Shown one piece after another: positions 44,218-52,823 of a stretch of DNA of 64,000 nucleotides; position 1 is the first letter of the stretch, and every line of letters begins with the position of its first letter. This stretch comes from an uncultured Geobacter sp. (GTDB lineage: Bacteria; Desulfobacterota; Desulfuromonadia; Geobacterales; DSM-12255), in NCBI GenBank assembly GCA_937860145.1, contig CALMBF010000077.1, forward strand, positions 1 through 64,000, in the 5' to 3' direction. The notes below the pieces were generated by a model that saw only the letters and a program-made list of their open reading frames with translations, had not been told where the DNA came from and searched no databases. A program made the position numbers and the translations under genes.

Positions 44218-45831
44218 TCACTCCTCCAGTGTTGAAATATCCCCGGCATCCTGGCCGAGGTACTGCGCCTTGAGAACCCTGCGCATGATCTTGCCGCTTT
44301 TGTTTTTCGGCACGGACGGCACCCCAATGACCTCCTGAGGTATGGCCAGGGAAGAGAGCCTGTTGGCCACGTGGATGCGGATCTTCAGCTCCAGTTCCGC
44401 GGTAAGGTCGATGCCGCGGTGGAAATGGACGTACGCCACCACCTTCTCGAAGAGCAACTCGTCGGGTACGCCGATCACCCCCGACTCGGCCACCTCGGGC
44501 AGTTCCAGCAGGGCGCTTTCGACCTCGAAGGGGCTCACCAGGTGCCCGGAGGTATTGATGACGTCATCGCTGCGGCCGAGGAACCAGAAATAACCGTCCT
44601 CGTCCTGCCAGGCCATGTCGCCCGTGTGGTAGTAACCGTTCCTGAACTTGCTTGCATAGGCTGTCGGGTTGTTCAGGTAGGTGATGAACATGGAATCCCA
44701 CCCCTGTTTCACGCAGAGGTTCCCGTGCTCCCCGGGGGAACAGATGGTGCCGTCGTCGGCCACGATGGCGGGTTCGACCCCGGAAATCCTCGTCCCCATG
44801 GAACCGGGCCGGACCGGAAGACCGGGACGGTTCGCGATCATGATCGCCCCGGTCTCGGTCTGGAACCAGGTGTCGTAGATCTCCCTGCCGAACGTTTTGC
44901 CGGCCCAGGTCATCACCTCGGGGTTGAGCGGCTCGCCCACGCTGCATATGTGCCGCAAGGCGGGGAGGTCGACCCCTTCGTAGGTCTCCCCATCCTCCCT
45001 CATCAGCATTCTCAGGGCAGTCGGCGCCGTGTACCAGACCGTAACCCCCTCCCCTGCCAGCAGGTCCATCCAGTTGCCCGCATCGTACCCTCCACCGTAG
45101 TGGACCTGAGTCACCCCCAGGCTCCACGGTCCGATGATGCCGTAGGACGTCCCCGTCACCCACCCCTGGTCGGCGGTACACCAGAAGATATCGTCCGGTG
45201 TAAGCCCCAGGACCTCGCGGCAGGTCCTGCTCTGCTGGAGGATGCTGCCATGACGGTGCAGGACCCCTTTCGGCTTGCCGGTGGAACCCGACGTGTAGTG
45301 GAGCACGGAGGGGGTGCCGGCGGATGTTGCGGGAGTTTCGAACGTTGCGGCGGCAGCGTCCATGAGCCGGGCATAGCTCAGGACATCGTCTGCGAGATGG
45401 TCCGCCACATCGACGAGGATGACATGGCGCAAGTGGGGCAACCGGGGACGAATCCTCTCGACCTTCTTGTACAGGCTCCGTTTCGTGACCAGCACCTGTG
45501 CCCCCGAATCGCCCAGGCGGTCGAGGAGGGCGTCCTCACCGAAATTGGAGAAGAGCGTGCCGGTTATCATCTCCCTTTTCAACGAACCGAGGAAAACGAA
45601 GAACTGCTCCATGCATTTCGGCAGGAACGTACAGAGCAGGTCCCCTTTTCCCATTCCCAGGGAGCTCAGGACGTTGGCAAAACGGTTGGACTGCTCGTCC
45701 AGCTCGGCAAAGGTGACGTCCGTCCGTTCGAACTGGGGGGAAATCCAGCGCATGGCGACCTTGTCGGCAAGGCCGTTCTCGCAGATCTTCCCCGTACAGA
45801 GATAGGCGATATTGTGGTTGTCAGCTGACAT
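44218..45831 (-). CDS. AMP-forming acyl-CoA/acyl-ACP synthetase
   Basis: This 537-residue ANL-superfamily ligase is nearer in look to acetyl/medium-chain acyl-CoA synthetases than to DltA. Motifs run in order: A3 HYTSGSTGKPKGVLHRH, then DTWFQTETGAIMIANRPG, the A8 region HTGDMAWQDEDGYFWFLGRS, the hinge VINTSGHLVSPFEVE and the C-terminal catalytic lysine in PKNKSGKIMRR. It activates a carboxylate as acyl-AMP; the adjacent carrier gene suggests the product is acyl-ACP. ATG 45831 has GGGGGAAG upstream, and an upstream in-frame extension was rejected. The acid it uses cannot be read from the sequence. Confidence 0.9.
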   Translation of the reverse strand: MSADNHNIAYLCTGKICENGLADKVAMRWISPQFERTDVTFAELDEQSNRFANVLSSLGMGKGDLLCTFLPKCMEQFFVFLGSLKREMITGTLFSNFGEDALLDRLGDSGAQVLVTKRSLYKKVERIRPRLPHLRHVILVDVADHLADDVLSYARLMDAAAATFETPATSAGTPSVLHYTSGSTGKPKGVLHRHGSILQQSRTCREVLGLTPDDIFWCTADQGWVTGTSYGIIGPWSLGVTQVHYGGGYDAGNWMDLLAGEGVTVWYTAPTALRMLMREDGETYEGVDLPALRHICSVGEPLNPEVMTWAGKTFGREIYDTWFQTETGAIMIANRPGLPVRPGSMGTRISGVEPAIVADDGTICSPGEHGNLCVKQGWDSMFITYLNNPTAYASKFRNGYYHTGDMAWQDEDGYFWFLGRSDDVINTSGHLVSPFEVESALLELPEVAESGVIGVPDELLFEKVVAYVHFHRGIDLTAELELKIRIHVANRLSSLAIPQEVIGVPSVPKNKSGKIMRRVLKAQYLGQDAGDISTLEE

Positions 45832-45884
45832 GGGTCTTCCCCCTGAAAATAGCTCTGGTTCCCCGTTTACCGGGGAGATGGTAC

Positions 45885-46655
45885 TCATGCCGGACCAGCC
45901 CAACCGCTCCCGACAAGGACCTCGCGCAGGGAGTGCACCGATGTCCCGGGATCGAGCCGAGGGATGGCAAAGGGGTTACCCCCCGGCCGTGCTACACCGG
46001 CAGCGGTCGTCAGCAGCGCCGTGTAACCCGCGTCGCGGCCCCAGGACTCCCCCTCCGCGGGGATACTTCCATATGGCCAGCAGAAGCAGTCCGCAGCCAC
46101 ACCCAGGTTGGCAGCCAGGAGTGCGCGCGAGTGGAGCAGCTCATGCATGACCTCATCCCGGGGCAGATCCGCACAGCGGGGATGGGTGTGGGAATGGGGG
46201 TAAAACCCGGCGAGGCCGCTGCGGTGCATCTCCCGGGCCGTCTCCCAGCCGATGACGACCCGGCCGGCCTCCCCTTGCCGTATGGCCTGCTTCGCCCCCT
46301 CGTGGTCGGGGAGAGCTCCCGGCGCGCTGTTGTGAGCGGCTGTAGCGGCAGCGGTGCGCGCAGTGATGAGAAAGAAGCTCCCCCGCAGGCCGAATTCCCG
46401 CAGGACCGGAAAGGCATACTGGTAATTGTCCAGCCAGCCGTCATCGAAGGTAAGGACCACCGCCGGTCGCGTGAGCCGCAGGCTCCCTGCCATGAAAGCC
46501 AGAAGTTCCCCCAGGGAGAGAGACTCATACCCCGCCGCCACGAGCCAGGCCATCTGCTCCCGGAAAACGTCAGGGGTGACGGTGACCAGGTCCCCCTCGT
46601 GGGGGTTCACGTGGTGGTACAGGAGGACCGGCACGGATGCGGGCACGCCCTTCAC
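45885..46655 (-). CDS. Polysaccharide deacetylase (NodB homology)
   Basis: This 256-residue CE4-type enzyme starts near VPVLLYHHVNPHEGD. The metal and catalytic aspartates are in VVLTFDDGWLDNYQYAF, and the histidine pair is in FYPHSHTHPRC. CFCWPYGSIPAEG and FAIPRLDPG supply the remaining active-site strands. No signal peptide was recognised, so it may act on a cytoplasmic or inner-membrane lipid-linked sugar in LPS assembly. It overlaps the WaaE-like gene by 4 nt upstream and lies 53 nt before the acyl ligase. Confidence 0.9.
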   Translation of the reverse strand: MKGVPASVPVLLYHHVNPHEGDLVTVTPDVFREQMAWLVAAGYESLSLGELLAFMAGSLRLTRPAVVLTFDDGWLDNYQYAFPVLREFGLRGSFFLITARTAAATAAHNSAPGALPDHEGAKQAIRQGEAGRVVIGWETAREMHRSGLAGFYPHSHTHPRCADLPRDEVMHELLHSRALLAANLGVAADCFCWPYGSIPAEGESWGRDAGYTALLTTAAGVARPGGNPFAIPRLDPGTSVHSLREVLVGSGWAGPA

Positions 46656-47425
46656 CTCTCGGCTGTCCCGCTTCCGGCAGCGGAGCCGGCGGACCGTATC
46701 TCCCGGGCCTTGGCGTATTTCAGGAACGTGTAGACCGCGTACAGCAGGGAGAGCAGCAGGCCATGGTACCCCTCCCTGAACCCTTGCTTGAGCACGAACA
46801 TCTTGAAGAACGTGAAGAGCGGCCGCAGCAGCAGGGCAGCGACTCCCGGCTTCTTCCCCGCCTTGATCACCTCTTCCGCGGCCAGGGACGAGTATTTGTC
46901 CATCCGCTGCAGGTAATCGGAGATACCGGCGTAGGTATAGTGGATCAGGTTCCCCTGCAGGGTCCCCACACCTCCGGGACAGGTAACCGCCTCATGGACC
47001 AGGCGCTCGCTGAAGCGGCACTGGTTCCGGTTGTACAGGCGGATGTTGTAATCGGGGTACCAGCCGCAGTACCTGATCCGGCGCAGGGCGAAATAATTCT
47101 CCCGGGCCACCCGGAACCCTGTGAAGCGGGTCACATCGGCCGCCAGGATCGATGCGCGCAGTTCGGGCGAGACCCGCTCATCGGCATCGATGTTGAAAAC
47201 CCACTCGTTCCGGGCCAGGTCCGCAGCCCGGTTCTTCTGCCTGCCGAACCCTTCCCAGGGGAGTTCGTGGAAGCTGACCTTGGGGTGACTGCGGCAGATC
47301 TCGGCTGTCCCGTCGCTGCTGCCGGAGTCGACAACGATGATTTCGTCGGCGAAATCCAGGCTCTGCAGGCAAGCGGGGAGATTCTTCTCCTCGTTCTTGA
47401 CGATGATGGTGACGGATATCTTCAT
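46652..47425 (-). CDS. WaaE/KdtX-like family 2 glycosyltransferase (LPS core)
   Basis: This 257-residue GT-A enzyme closely follows the WaaE/LgtF pattern. It begins MKISVTIIVKNEEKNLPACL, then DEIIVVDSGSSDGTAEIC, then ELPWEGFGRQKNRAADLA, with the metal site NIDADERVSPELR. It also contains GWYPDYNIRLYNRNQCRFSE and the C-terminal membrane-associated segment LLRPLFTFFKMFVLKQGFREG. The family adds beta-linked glucose to heptose I of the core. It is coupled to waaC (4-nt overlap), which supports that role. Confidence 0.9.
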   Translation of the reverse strand: MKISVTIIVKNEEKNLPACLQSLDFADEIIVVDSGSSDGTAEICRSHPKVSFHELPWEGFGRQKNRAADLARNEWVFNIDADERVSPELRASILAADVTRFTGFRVARENYFALRRIRYCGWYPDYNIRLYNRNQCRFSERLVHEAVTCPGGVGTLQGNLIHYTYAGISDYLQRMDKYSSLAAEEVIKAGKKPGVAALLLRPLFTFFKMFVLKQGFREGYHGLLLSLLYAVYTFLKYAKAREIRSAGSAAGSGTAER

Positions 47426-48474
47426 GGCACGGGAGGGGTCAGCAGATCGGTTATGGCGCCCAGGAGCGCCGGCACCTTGATGCTGTCGCGGCAGGCATCA
47501 TCCTTGTCGCACTCCTTGTCGAGGCAGCGGCTGCAGTGGAGCGGCGACTGGACGATCCGGTGCATCTCCCCCCGCGGACCGTTGCGCTTCCCGTCCGTGG
47601 CCCGGTAGAACGAGACGGTGGGGGTGCCGACGGCAGCCGCGATATGGATCGGGCCGGTGTCCCCACCGACCATGAGATCGACCTTCTTCAGCATGGCGGC
47701 AAATCCCTTCAGGGAGAGGCGGGGAAGAAGCCTCGCCTGGTGACCGATCCCGACCGCAATCCGCTCCGATGCCCGCATCTCCTCTTCGCCTCCCCAGGAG
47801 AGCAGGATGGTGGCATCGGGGTAGGTCTCCAGCAGCTGCTTCCCCAGCTCTATCCAGCCGGCTTCATGCCAGAGCTTGGTCTTCCAGGTCGTCCCCTGGT
47901 GAAAGAGGATGGCGAACCCATCGGACAGGGTAGCCAGAAAGACCTCGGCGGCCCTGTCGTCCTCGGCACTTGTCTGGATATCCATGCTCAACCGGACATC
48001 GGCATAGTCCTTGCCGAAGGGGACGCTCACGACCCGCAGCGACCTGTCGGTCACGTGGTAATCCTGCTTTCGCAGCGGCACGTGATTCGTCGTGCAGTAG
48101 AGGTTGGGCGTCTCGCGCACCGCGCCCCGGTCAAAGCCGTAACGGCGGGGGGCAGCGGAACACCGGGTGACCAGGCCGCTTTTCAGGTTCCCCTGGATGT
48201 CGAAGGCAATATCGTACCTTCTCTCCTGCAGTTCCGAGCGCAGAAGGGAGATTTCCCGCCAGGTATCCCGTGAAAAGGGGCGCTTGCGCCACCTCTTCGT
48301 CCTGACCAGGAAGAGCCTGGAGAGGAGGGGATTCCCCTCGAGGATCTCCCGGAAAGACTCCTCCACGACCCAGTCTATCTCGATGCCGGGCAGGACCTGG
48401 TGCAGGTAGTCCAGCACCGGCAGGGCGTGGACGATGTCACCGAGAGCAGATGTCTTTACGATCAGTACGCGCAT
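47422..48474 (-). CDS. waaC: Lipopolysaccharide heptosyltransferase I
   Basis: This 350-residue GT9 enzyme has the WaaC N-terminus MRVLIVKTSALGDIVHALPV and WVVEESFREI. The donor-site region includes FAILFHQGTTWKTKLWHEAG and LMVGGDTGPIHIAAAVGTPT, then SFYRATDGKRNGPRG. It transfers the first heptose from ADP-heptose to Kdo on lipid A at the cytoplasmic face. The start at 48474 is the family N-terminus, 1 nt from the stop of waaF. The cysteine-rich C-terminus (HCSRCLDKECDKDDAC) is common in delta-proteobacterial members. Confidence 0.9.
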   Translation of the reverse strand: MRVLIVKTSALGDIVHALPVLDYLHQVLPGIEIDWVVEESFREILEGNPLLSRLFLVRTKRWRKRPFSRDTWREISLLRSELQERRYDIAFDIQGNLKSGLVTRCSAAPRRYGFDRGAVRETPNLYCTTNHVPLRKQDYHVTDRSLRVVSVPFGKDYADVRLSMDIQTSAEDDRAAEVFLATLSDGFAILFHQGTTWKTKLWHEAGWIELGKQLLETYPDATILLSWGGEEEMRASERIAVGIGHQARLLPRLSLKGFAAMLKKVDLMVGGDTGPIHIAAAVGTPTVSFYRATDGKRNGPRGEMHRIVQSPLHCSRCLDKECDKDDACRDSIKVPALLGAITDLLTPPVP

Positions 48475-48475
48475 A

Positions 48476-49561
48476 TCAACTGTCCGGCTCCTGCCCGGCG
48501 GATCGTTCCTCACAGCTCATCTTCAACCGTTCGGCCGCGGCGATGACATCATCTACCGTGACCCCGGTCATGCAGCGGTGATCGGTCGGGCACTCCCGTT
48601 TCATGCAGGGGGCGCAGTCGACCTGGGCACGGACGATGGCGGCCTTGCGCGAAAGGGGAAAGGTGGTGGAGTGGTCCGTGGACCCGAAAATAGCGACCAG
48701 CGGCACACCGAAGGCCGCGGCAATGTGCATGGGGCCGGAATCGTTGGTGACGAAAAAATCGCACCGCCTGATGACGGCCATCAGCTCACGCACCCCTGTG
48801 CTTCCGGCCAGGTTGCAGCACGGCATGGTCATGAGCCCGGCGATCTCCTCGGCAATCCCCCGCTCATCGGGACCTCCGGTGATGACGACCTTCCCCTGCC
48901 AGCGCCTGGCAAGGTCGTCGGCCACCCGGGCGAAGCGGTCGGGGTACCACCGTTTCGCCGATCCGTAGGTGGCGCCGGGATTGATGCCGATCAGGAAATC
49001 GCCGGGAGCGATCCCCCCCTGGGAGAGCCGGCCGGCCATGGCCGCGTCCTCGGCCGGCGTCGTGGCAAGAAGCTGGGGATGCTCTCCCGGGGCGATCCCC
49101 CAGTAGGCAAGGAGCGCCAGGTAATACCCCGACTGGTGTCCCGTGAGCAGGCGCTCGGAACGGGGAACGGGATGCGTCAGCAGCAGACCCCTACCATCGG
49201 TGGCATAGCCAAGGCGGCGGGGGATACCCCCGAGCCAGGTGACAAGTGCCGCATTAAGTGAGTTGGGGAGCAGGATTGCCAGGTCGAAACGGCGCTGCCG
49301 CAGTTCGCCCGCCATCAGCAGGTAGCCGCGTATGCCGCGATGTCTCCCCTTCCGGTCATAGACCAGGACCTCATCCACCCAGGGGTGGGGAGAAAACATC
49401 TCGGCCACCAGGGGGGGAGCCAGCAGGGTTATGCGCGCAGCGGGGAACGCCTCCCGGACGGCACCGATGGCAGGGGTGGTCATCACGGCATCGCCCAGCC
49501 AGTTGGTTGCCCGAATCAGGATGCTGCCGGTTTCGGCTGCGGTAAGGGGGGTCCGCTTCAC
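48476..49561 (-). CDS. waaF: Lipopolysaccharide heptosyltransferase II
   Basis: This 361-residue GT9 enzyme has the WaaF signature ILIRATNWLGDAVMTTPAIG. Its acceptor and donor motifs are IGINPGATYGSAKRWYPDRF and FFVTNDSGPMHIAAAFGVPL, then AIFGSTDHSTTFPL. The C-terminus ends with CAPCMKRECPTDHRCM, as in many WaaF proteins. It adds heptose II to heptose I of the LPS inner core. Its start overlaps the Trm112-like gene by 4 nt, so it is part of the continuous lipid A/LPS operon. Confidence 0.93.
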   Translation of the reverse strand: MKRTPLTAAETGSILIRATNWLGDAVMTTPAIGAVREAFPAARITLLAPPLVAEMFSPHPWVDEVLVYDRKGRHRGIRGYLLMAGELRQRRFDLAILLPNSLNAALVTWLGGIPRRLGYATDGRGLLLTHPVPRSERLLTGHQSGYYLALLAYWGIAPGEHPQLLATTPAEDAAMAGRLSQGGIAPGDFLIGINPGATYGSAKRWYPDRFARVADDLARRWQGKVVITGGPDERGIAEEIAGLMTMPCCNLAGSTGVRELMAVIRRCDFFVTNDSGPMHIAAAFGVPLVAIFGSTDHSTTFPLSRKAAIVRAQVDCAPCMKRECPTDHRCMTGVTVDDVIAAAERLKMSCEERSAGQEPDS

Positions 49562-49740
49562 TCGTCACCATTCGTCAGGACATCGGCCTCGTCAACCAGC
49601 ATCACCGGGATCCCGTCCCTCACCGGGTAGGAAAGCCTGCAGGTCAGACAGTCCAGGGACGGCTTTTCCGGACGGTACCGGACCTCTCCCTTGCAGCGCG
49701 GACAGGCCAGTATAGCCAGAAGAGCGTTAGATAGTGCCAT
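49558..49740 (-). CDS. Trm112/YcaR-family small zinc-ribbon protein
   Basis: This 60-residue protein has the sequence LLAILACPRCKGEVRYRPEK followed by DCLTCRLSYPVRDGIPVMLV. The two CxxC pairs and the RDGIPVML ending are diagnostic of the Trm112/UPF0434 family. GGAGG lies 6 nt before ATG 49740, so the longer in-frame start at 49758 was not used. In E. coli ycaR lies just after lpxK, and the same neighbour order appears here (lpxK is 14 nt upstream). Its function in bacteria is not settled. Confidence 0.9.
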   Translation of the reverse strand: MALSNALLAILACPRCKGEVRYRPEKPSLDCLTCRLSYPVRDGIPVMLVDEADVLTNGDE

Positions 49741-49754
49741 ATTTGCCTCCGATT

Positions 49755-50831
49755 TCATAGCAGATTATCCAGCGCTGCCCGAAGGGGTGCTTCGTCGTGG
49801 AAAGCCATTTCCAGGCAGGCGATGTAGAAAGGGATGTCGGCCGGAACGGCAGAGCCGAATTTGACCCCGTCCTTGGCAGTGGTGATCAGGTAGTCGGCAC
49901 CGCACCCCCGGCGAAGCCTGGCCAGGGCAGCACACTCCTCGTCGCCGTAGACGCTGTGGTCGGGAAACGCGAGGGTCGCCGCCAGGGTAAGCCCCTCCGC
50001 TTCCAGTGCGTCGAAAAATGCGGCGGGGTTGGCAATGCCGGCAAAGGCAAGTCCCCTGCGCCCGCGCAGACCGTCGAAGGGGCGAAGCGCTCCCCCTCCG
50101 GTGGTGGTGAAGCCGGTCAGGCGGTGAACGGCATGGCAGACGGGCATCCCCGCCGGGAGGGGGAGCCCCGGCGGCGTGCGGCCGTCGGAACGGGTGAACA
50201 CGACCAGGGACGCCCGGCCCACGGCACCGAATGGCTCCCGCAGCAATCCGGCCGGAAAGGTCAGGGAGTTACCCCGGGGATTCGTCCCGTCAAGCAGGAC
50301 GACGTCCAGGTCACGTTTGAGCTTCAGGTGCTGAAAACCGTCGTCAAGGATGAAGATGTCCGGGTTGAAACGGGTCATGGCAAGGGTCCCGGCCCGGAAA
50401 CGGTCGCTCCCCATGACGACGATCAGGCCGGGGAGGCTGTCGGCCAGGAGACACGGCTCATCGCCGGCATCCGCCGGTTCGAGCAGGCGCCGGGTGCCGT
50501 CGGCGACCACAGCCACCTCCCCTTCGAGCCTGCCGCCATACCCCCTGGTAAGGACCGCAACCCGCTTCCCCTTCCCCATCAGGTAGGAGGCGATCCAGGC
50601 CGTCATGGGGGTCTTGCCCGTACCGCCGACGACGATGTTCCCCACGGAGACGACCGGCCTCGGCAGGCGGTGGGAGGCGAGGATGCCTGCACGATAGAGA
50701 TACGCCCGTACCACCATGACAACGGCATAGGGGATCGCACAGAGACGGAGGAAGGCAAAAAGGATCCGGTCCGCCGGGGATCGTCGTGTGCCGTCGACAA
50801 GTTCGCGGAAGTATGCCTCGCCAGTTACCAT
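49755..50831 (-). CDS. lpxK: Tetraacyldisaccharide 4'-kinase
   Basis: This 358-residue inner-membrane-associated kinase phosphorylates the 4' position of the lipid A disaccharide. The Walker A motif is GNIVVGGTGKTPMTAWIA. Further conserved parts are VLTRGYGGRLEGEVAVVADG, DIFILDDGFQHLKLKRDLDV and FAGIANPAAFFDALEAEGL. The N-terminal amphipathic helix expected for membrane contact is present. It is 3 nt downstream of waaA and 14 nt upstream of the Trm112-like gene. Length and motifs are complete. Confidence 0.95.
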   Translation of the reverse strand: MVTGEAYFRELVDGTRRSPADRILFAFLRLCAIPYAVVMVVRAYLYRAGILASHRLPRPVVSVGNIVVGGTGKTPMTAWIASYLMGKGKRVAVLTRGYGGRLEGEVAVVADGTRRLLEPADAGDEPCLLADSLPGLIVVMGSDRFRAGTLAMTRFNPDIFILDDGFQHLKLKRDLDVVLLDGTNPRGNSLTFPAGLLREPFGAVGRASLVVFTRSDGRTPPGLPLPAGMPVCHAVHRLTGFTTTGGGALRPFDGLRGRRGLAFAGIANPAAFFDALEAEGLTLAATLAFPDHSVYGDEECAALARLRRGCGADYLITTAKDGVKFGSAVPADIPFYIACLEMAFHDEAPLRAALDNLL

Positions 50832-50834
50832 ACG

Positions 50835-52127
50835 CTAGTCACCCTGGAGAATGCGGTCAATAACCGCCATGTTCAGCTCGGTAGCTCCGCCCTGCTCGCT
50901 AAGCAGCCTCCGGCCGTTCCCGCCCATGACGGCCCGCTGACCCTCGTCGCGCAGGAGCTCCACGGAAGCGTCCGCCAGGGAGGAAGCATCCGTTACCTGG
51001 CGGGCGGCACCGTACTGCAGCGCCATGGCGGCGATCTCGCGGAAATTGTTCATGTGCGGCCCGAACAGGGTGGCTTTCCCCAGCGATGCCGGCTCCAGAA
51101 GGTTGTGTCCCCCGAGGGGCACCAGACTCCCGCCGACAAAAACCAGGTCCGACACTGCATAGATGGCCATAAGTTCGCCGACCGTATCGACCAGGAGGAC
51201 GCTGCCGGGAACGAGGTCAGCACCGTGCGCTCCGAGGTCCGAGCGCAGCACGACGTCCCTCCCCCCCCGCGTCACCAGCTCGCCAACGGCCTGAGCCCGC
51301 TCGGGATGGCGCGGGACGAGCACCAGCAGGACCGGCAGGCCCGTTGCCAGCAGGGCGGCATAGGTGGCGAGGACGGCTTCCTCCTCTCCCGGGTGGGTGC
51401 TGCCGGCGGTGAAGATGAACAGGTCCCCGGGGATGCGGAAGCGGCTCCTCATGGTCGCAAGCTCTGCCGCTGAATGGAGGGGGGTCGAGATGTCGAACTT
51501 CAGGTTGCGGGTGACATGGACCCGGGAAGGGGGAGCTCCCATGGAGATCATTCGCCGGGCATCCTCGTCGCTCTGCATGCAGCATGCGGCGAGATCCCCC
51601 AGGACGCTCCTGAAAAAACTCCCCAGTTTCAGGTAATGCCGCAGTGAGCGGTCAGATATCCGGCCGTTGACGATGACCGCGGGGATACCTGCGGTACGGG
51701 CCCTGCGGAGGAAATTGGGCCAGAGCTCGGTCTCCACGATCACCACCAGGCAGGGGTCGAGGGTCGTGAGCAGGCGACGGACGGCGAAGGGGTAATCGAA
51801 GGGGAAATAGATGGCAAGGTCCACGTCGCGAAGGGAGAGGGCAATGCTCCGCCCGGTCTCGGTCATGTTGGACAGGACCAGCGGCCTGTCGGGATAGCGC
51901 CTCTTCAACGCGGAGAGCAGGGGCTTGACGGCGATGGTTTCGCCGACGGAGACGGCATGGACCCAGATCGGCCGCCGCCCGGCGAGAACCGCCAGCTGGC
52001 CGGGAGGGAGGAAACCGAACCGGGGGAGGAATGCCGCCGGTCTTCCCCTGCTGGCGGAACGGTACGTGTGGTAGAGCACGATCAGCGGCAAAGCCAGCCA
52101 TATGAGGACATTGTAGACACTATGCAT
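50835..52127 (-). CDS. waaA: 3-deoxy-D-manno-octulosonic acid (Kdo) transferase
   Basis: This 430-residue GT30 enzyme has one N-terminal membrane helix (NVLIWLALPLIVLYHTY). The acceptor region is WVHAVSVGETIAVKPLLSAL, followed by LVIVETELWPNFLRRARTAG. The GT-B donor domain contains FTAGSTHPGEEEAVLATYAA and LVFVGGSLVPLGGHNLLEPA. It attaches Kdo from CMP-Kdo to the lipid A precursor. Whether it adds one or two residues cannot be told from sequence. CMP-Kdo synthesis genes are outside the window. It lies between a DUF374 acyltransferase gene and lpxK. Confidence 0.95.
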   Translation of the reverse strand: MHSVYNVLIWLALPLIVLYHTYRSASRGRPAAFLPRFGFLPPGQLAVLAGRRPIWVHAVSVGETIAVKPLLSALKRRYPDRPLVLSNMTETGRSIALSLRDVDLAIYFPFDYPFAVRRLLTTLDPCLVVIVETELWPNFLRRARTAGIPAVIVNGRISDRSLRHYLKLGSFFRSVLGDLAACCMQSDEDARRMISMGAPPSRVHVTRNLKFDISTPLHSAAELATMRSRFRIPGDLFIFTAGSTHPGEEEAVLATYAALLATGLPVLLVLVPRHPERAQAVGELVTRGGRDVVLRSDLGAHGADLVPGSVLLVDTVGELMAIYAVSDLVFVGGSLVPLGGHNLLEPASLGKATLFGPHMNNFREIAAMALQYGAARQVTDASSLADASVELLRDEGQRAVMGGNGRRLLSEQGGATELNMAVIDRILQGD

Positions 52128-52150
52128 CAGCCGTCTTCTCTTCCCGCCGC

Positions 52151-52819
52151 TTACTTCGTTCGTCCTACCATCTCGTCCGCCCGTTCGTTCACATGCCGCA
52201 GGGCAGCTTCGATGCGGAGCCGGAACGCTTCCATATCCTCCCCTTTTTCATAGCGGACAGGGTCGCCGACATACAGGACCCCGCGGGAGAACGGGTAGGG
52301 AATCATGAACCGGTCCCAGCTGGTCGCCCGGATGCAGGGTGAGGCACTGAAGGTGACGGGGATGACCGCTTTGCCCGACAGCCTGGCTGCCTCGGCGACC
52401 CCGGGCTTCAGCACTTCGACCGGTCCTTTCGGCCCGTCCGGGGTGATGGCAAGGTCCTTCCCCTCCTTCAGCAGGTGCAGCATCTCCCGCAGCGCCGCGG
52501 ACCCCCCCTTTTTCGAGGAACCCCGGACCAGGCTGAAACCGAAACGTTTCATGACATTGGCGATAATTTCGCCGTCCCGGTGGATGCTGATCAACACGTG
52601 CATGACACTGCCGGGGTAGATGAAGGGGATGAGGAGCATCCGGCCATGCCAGAAAATCCCGATGAACCCCTCACCACGCTCGACAACCTCGGAGACGATC
52701 TCCCTGCCGATGAAGGTTATCCGCATGGTCCGGAACAGGAGGCAGATGAAGCCGTGGAGGAGAAACGACCCGACACTGCCGGACAGGTTCGCCGCTATTT
52801 TTCTGCGCAGTTTCTTCAT
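52151..52819 (-). CDS. DUF374 lysophospholipid acyltransferase-like protein
   Basis: This 222-residue protein has an N-terminal hydrophobic segment (SFLLHGFICLLFRTMRITFI). IFWHGRMLLIPFIY supplies an HxxxxL-type active-site region. SIHRDGEIIANVMKRFGFSL, VRGSSKKGGSAALREML and LAITPDGPKGPVEVLKPGV are the DUF374 signatures. The family is linked to late acylation of lipid A in bacteria lacking typical LpxL/LpxM, which fits its place between msbA and waaA. Acyl-chain specificity is unknown. The start at 52819 is the family N-terminus, 4 nt after the msbA stop. Confidence 0.85.
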   Translation of the reverse strand: MKKLRRKIAANLSGSVGSFLLHGFICLLFRTMRITFIGREIVSEVVERGEGFIGIFWHGRMLLIPFIYPGSVMHVLISIHRDGEIIANVMKRFGFSLVRGSSKKGGSAALREMLHLLKEGKDLAITPDGPKGPVEVLKPGVAEAARLSGKAVIPVTFSASPCIRATSWDRFMIPYPFSRGVLYVGDPVRYEKGEDMEAFRLRIEAALRHVNERADEMVGRTK

Positions 52820-52823
52820 GCTG

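Noticed and set aside
44371-45828. A 485-codon open frame opposite the acyl ligase
   Set aside because: Antisense to a gene with complete ANL motifs and without homology or a start site.
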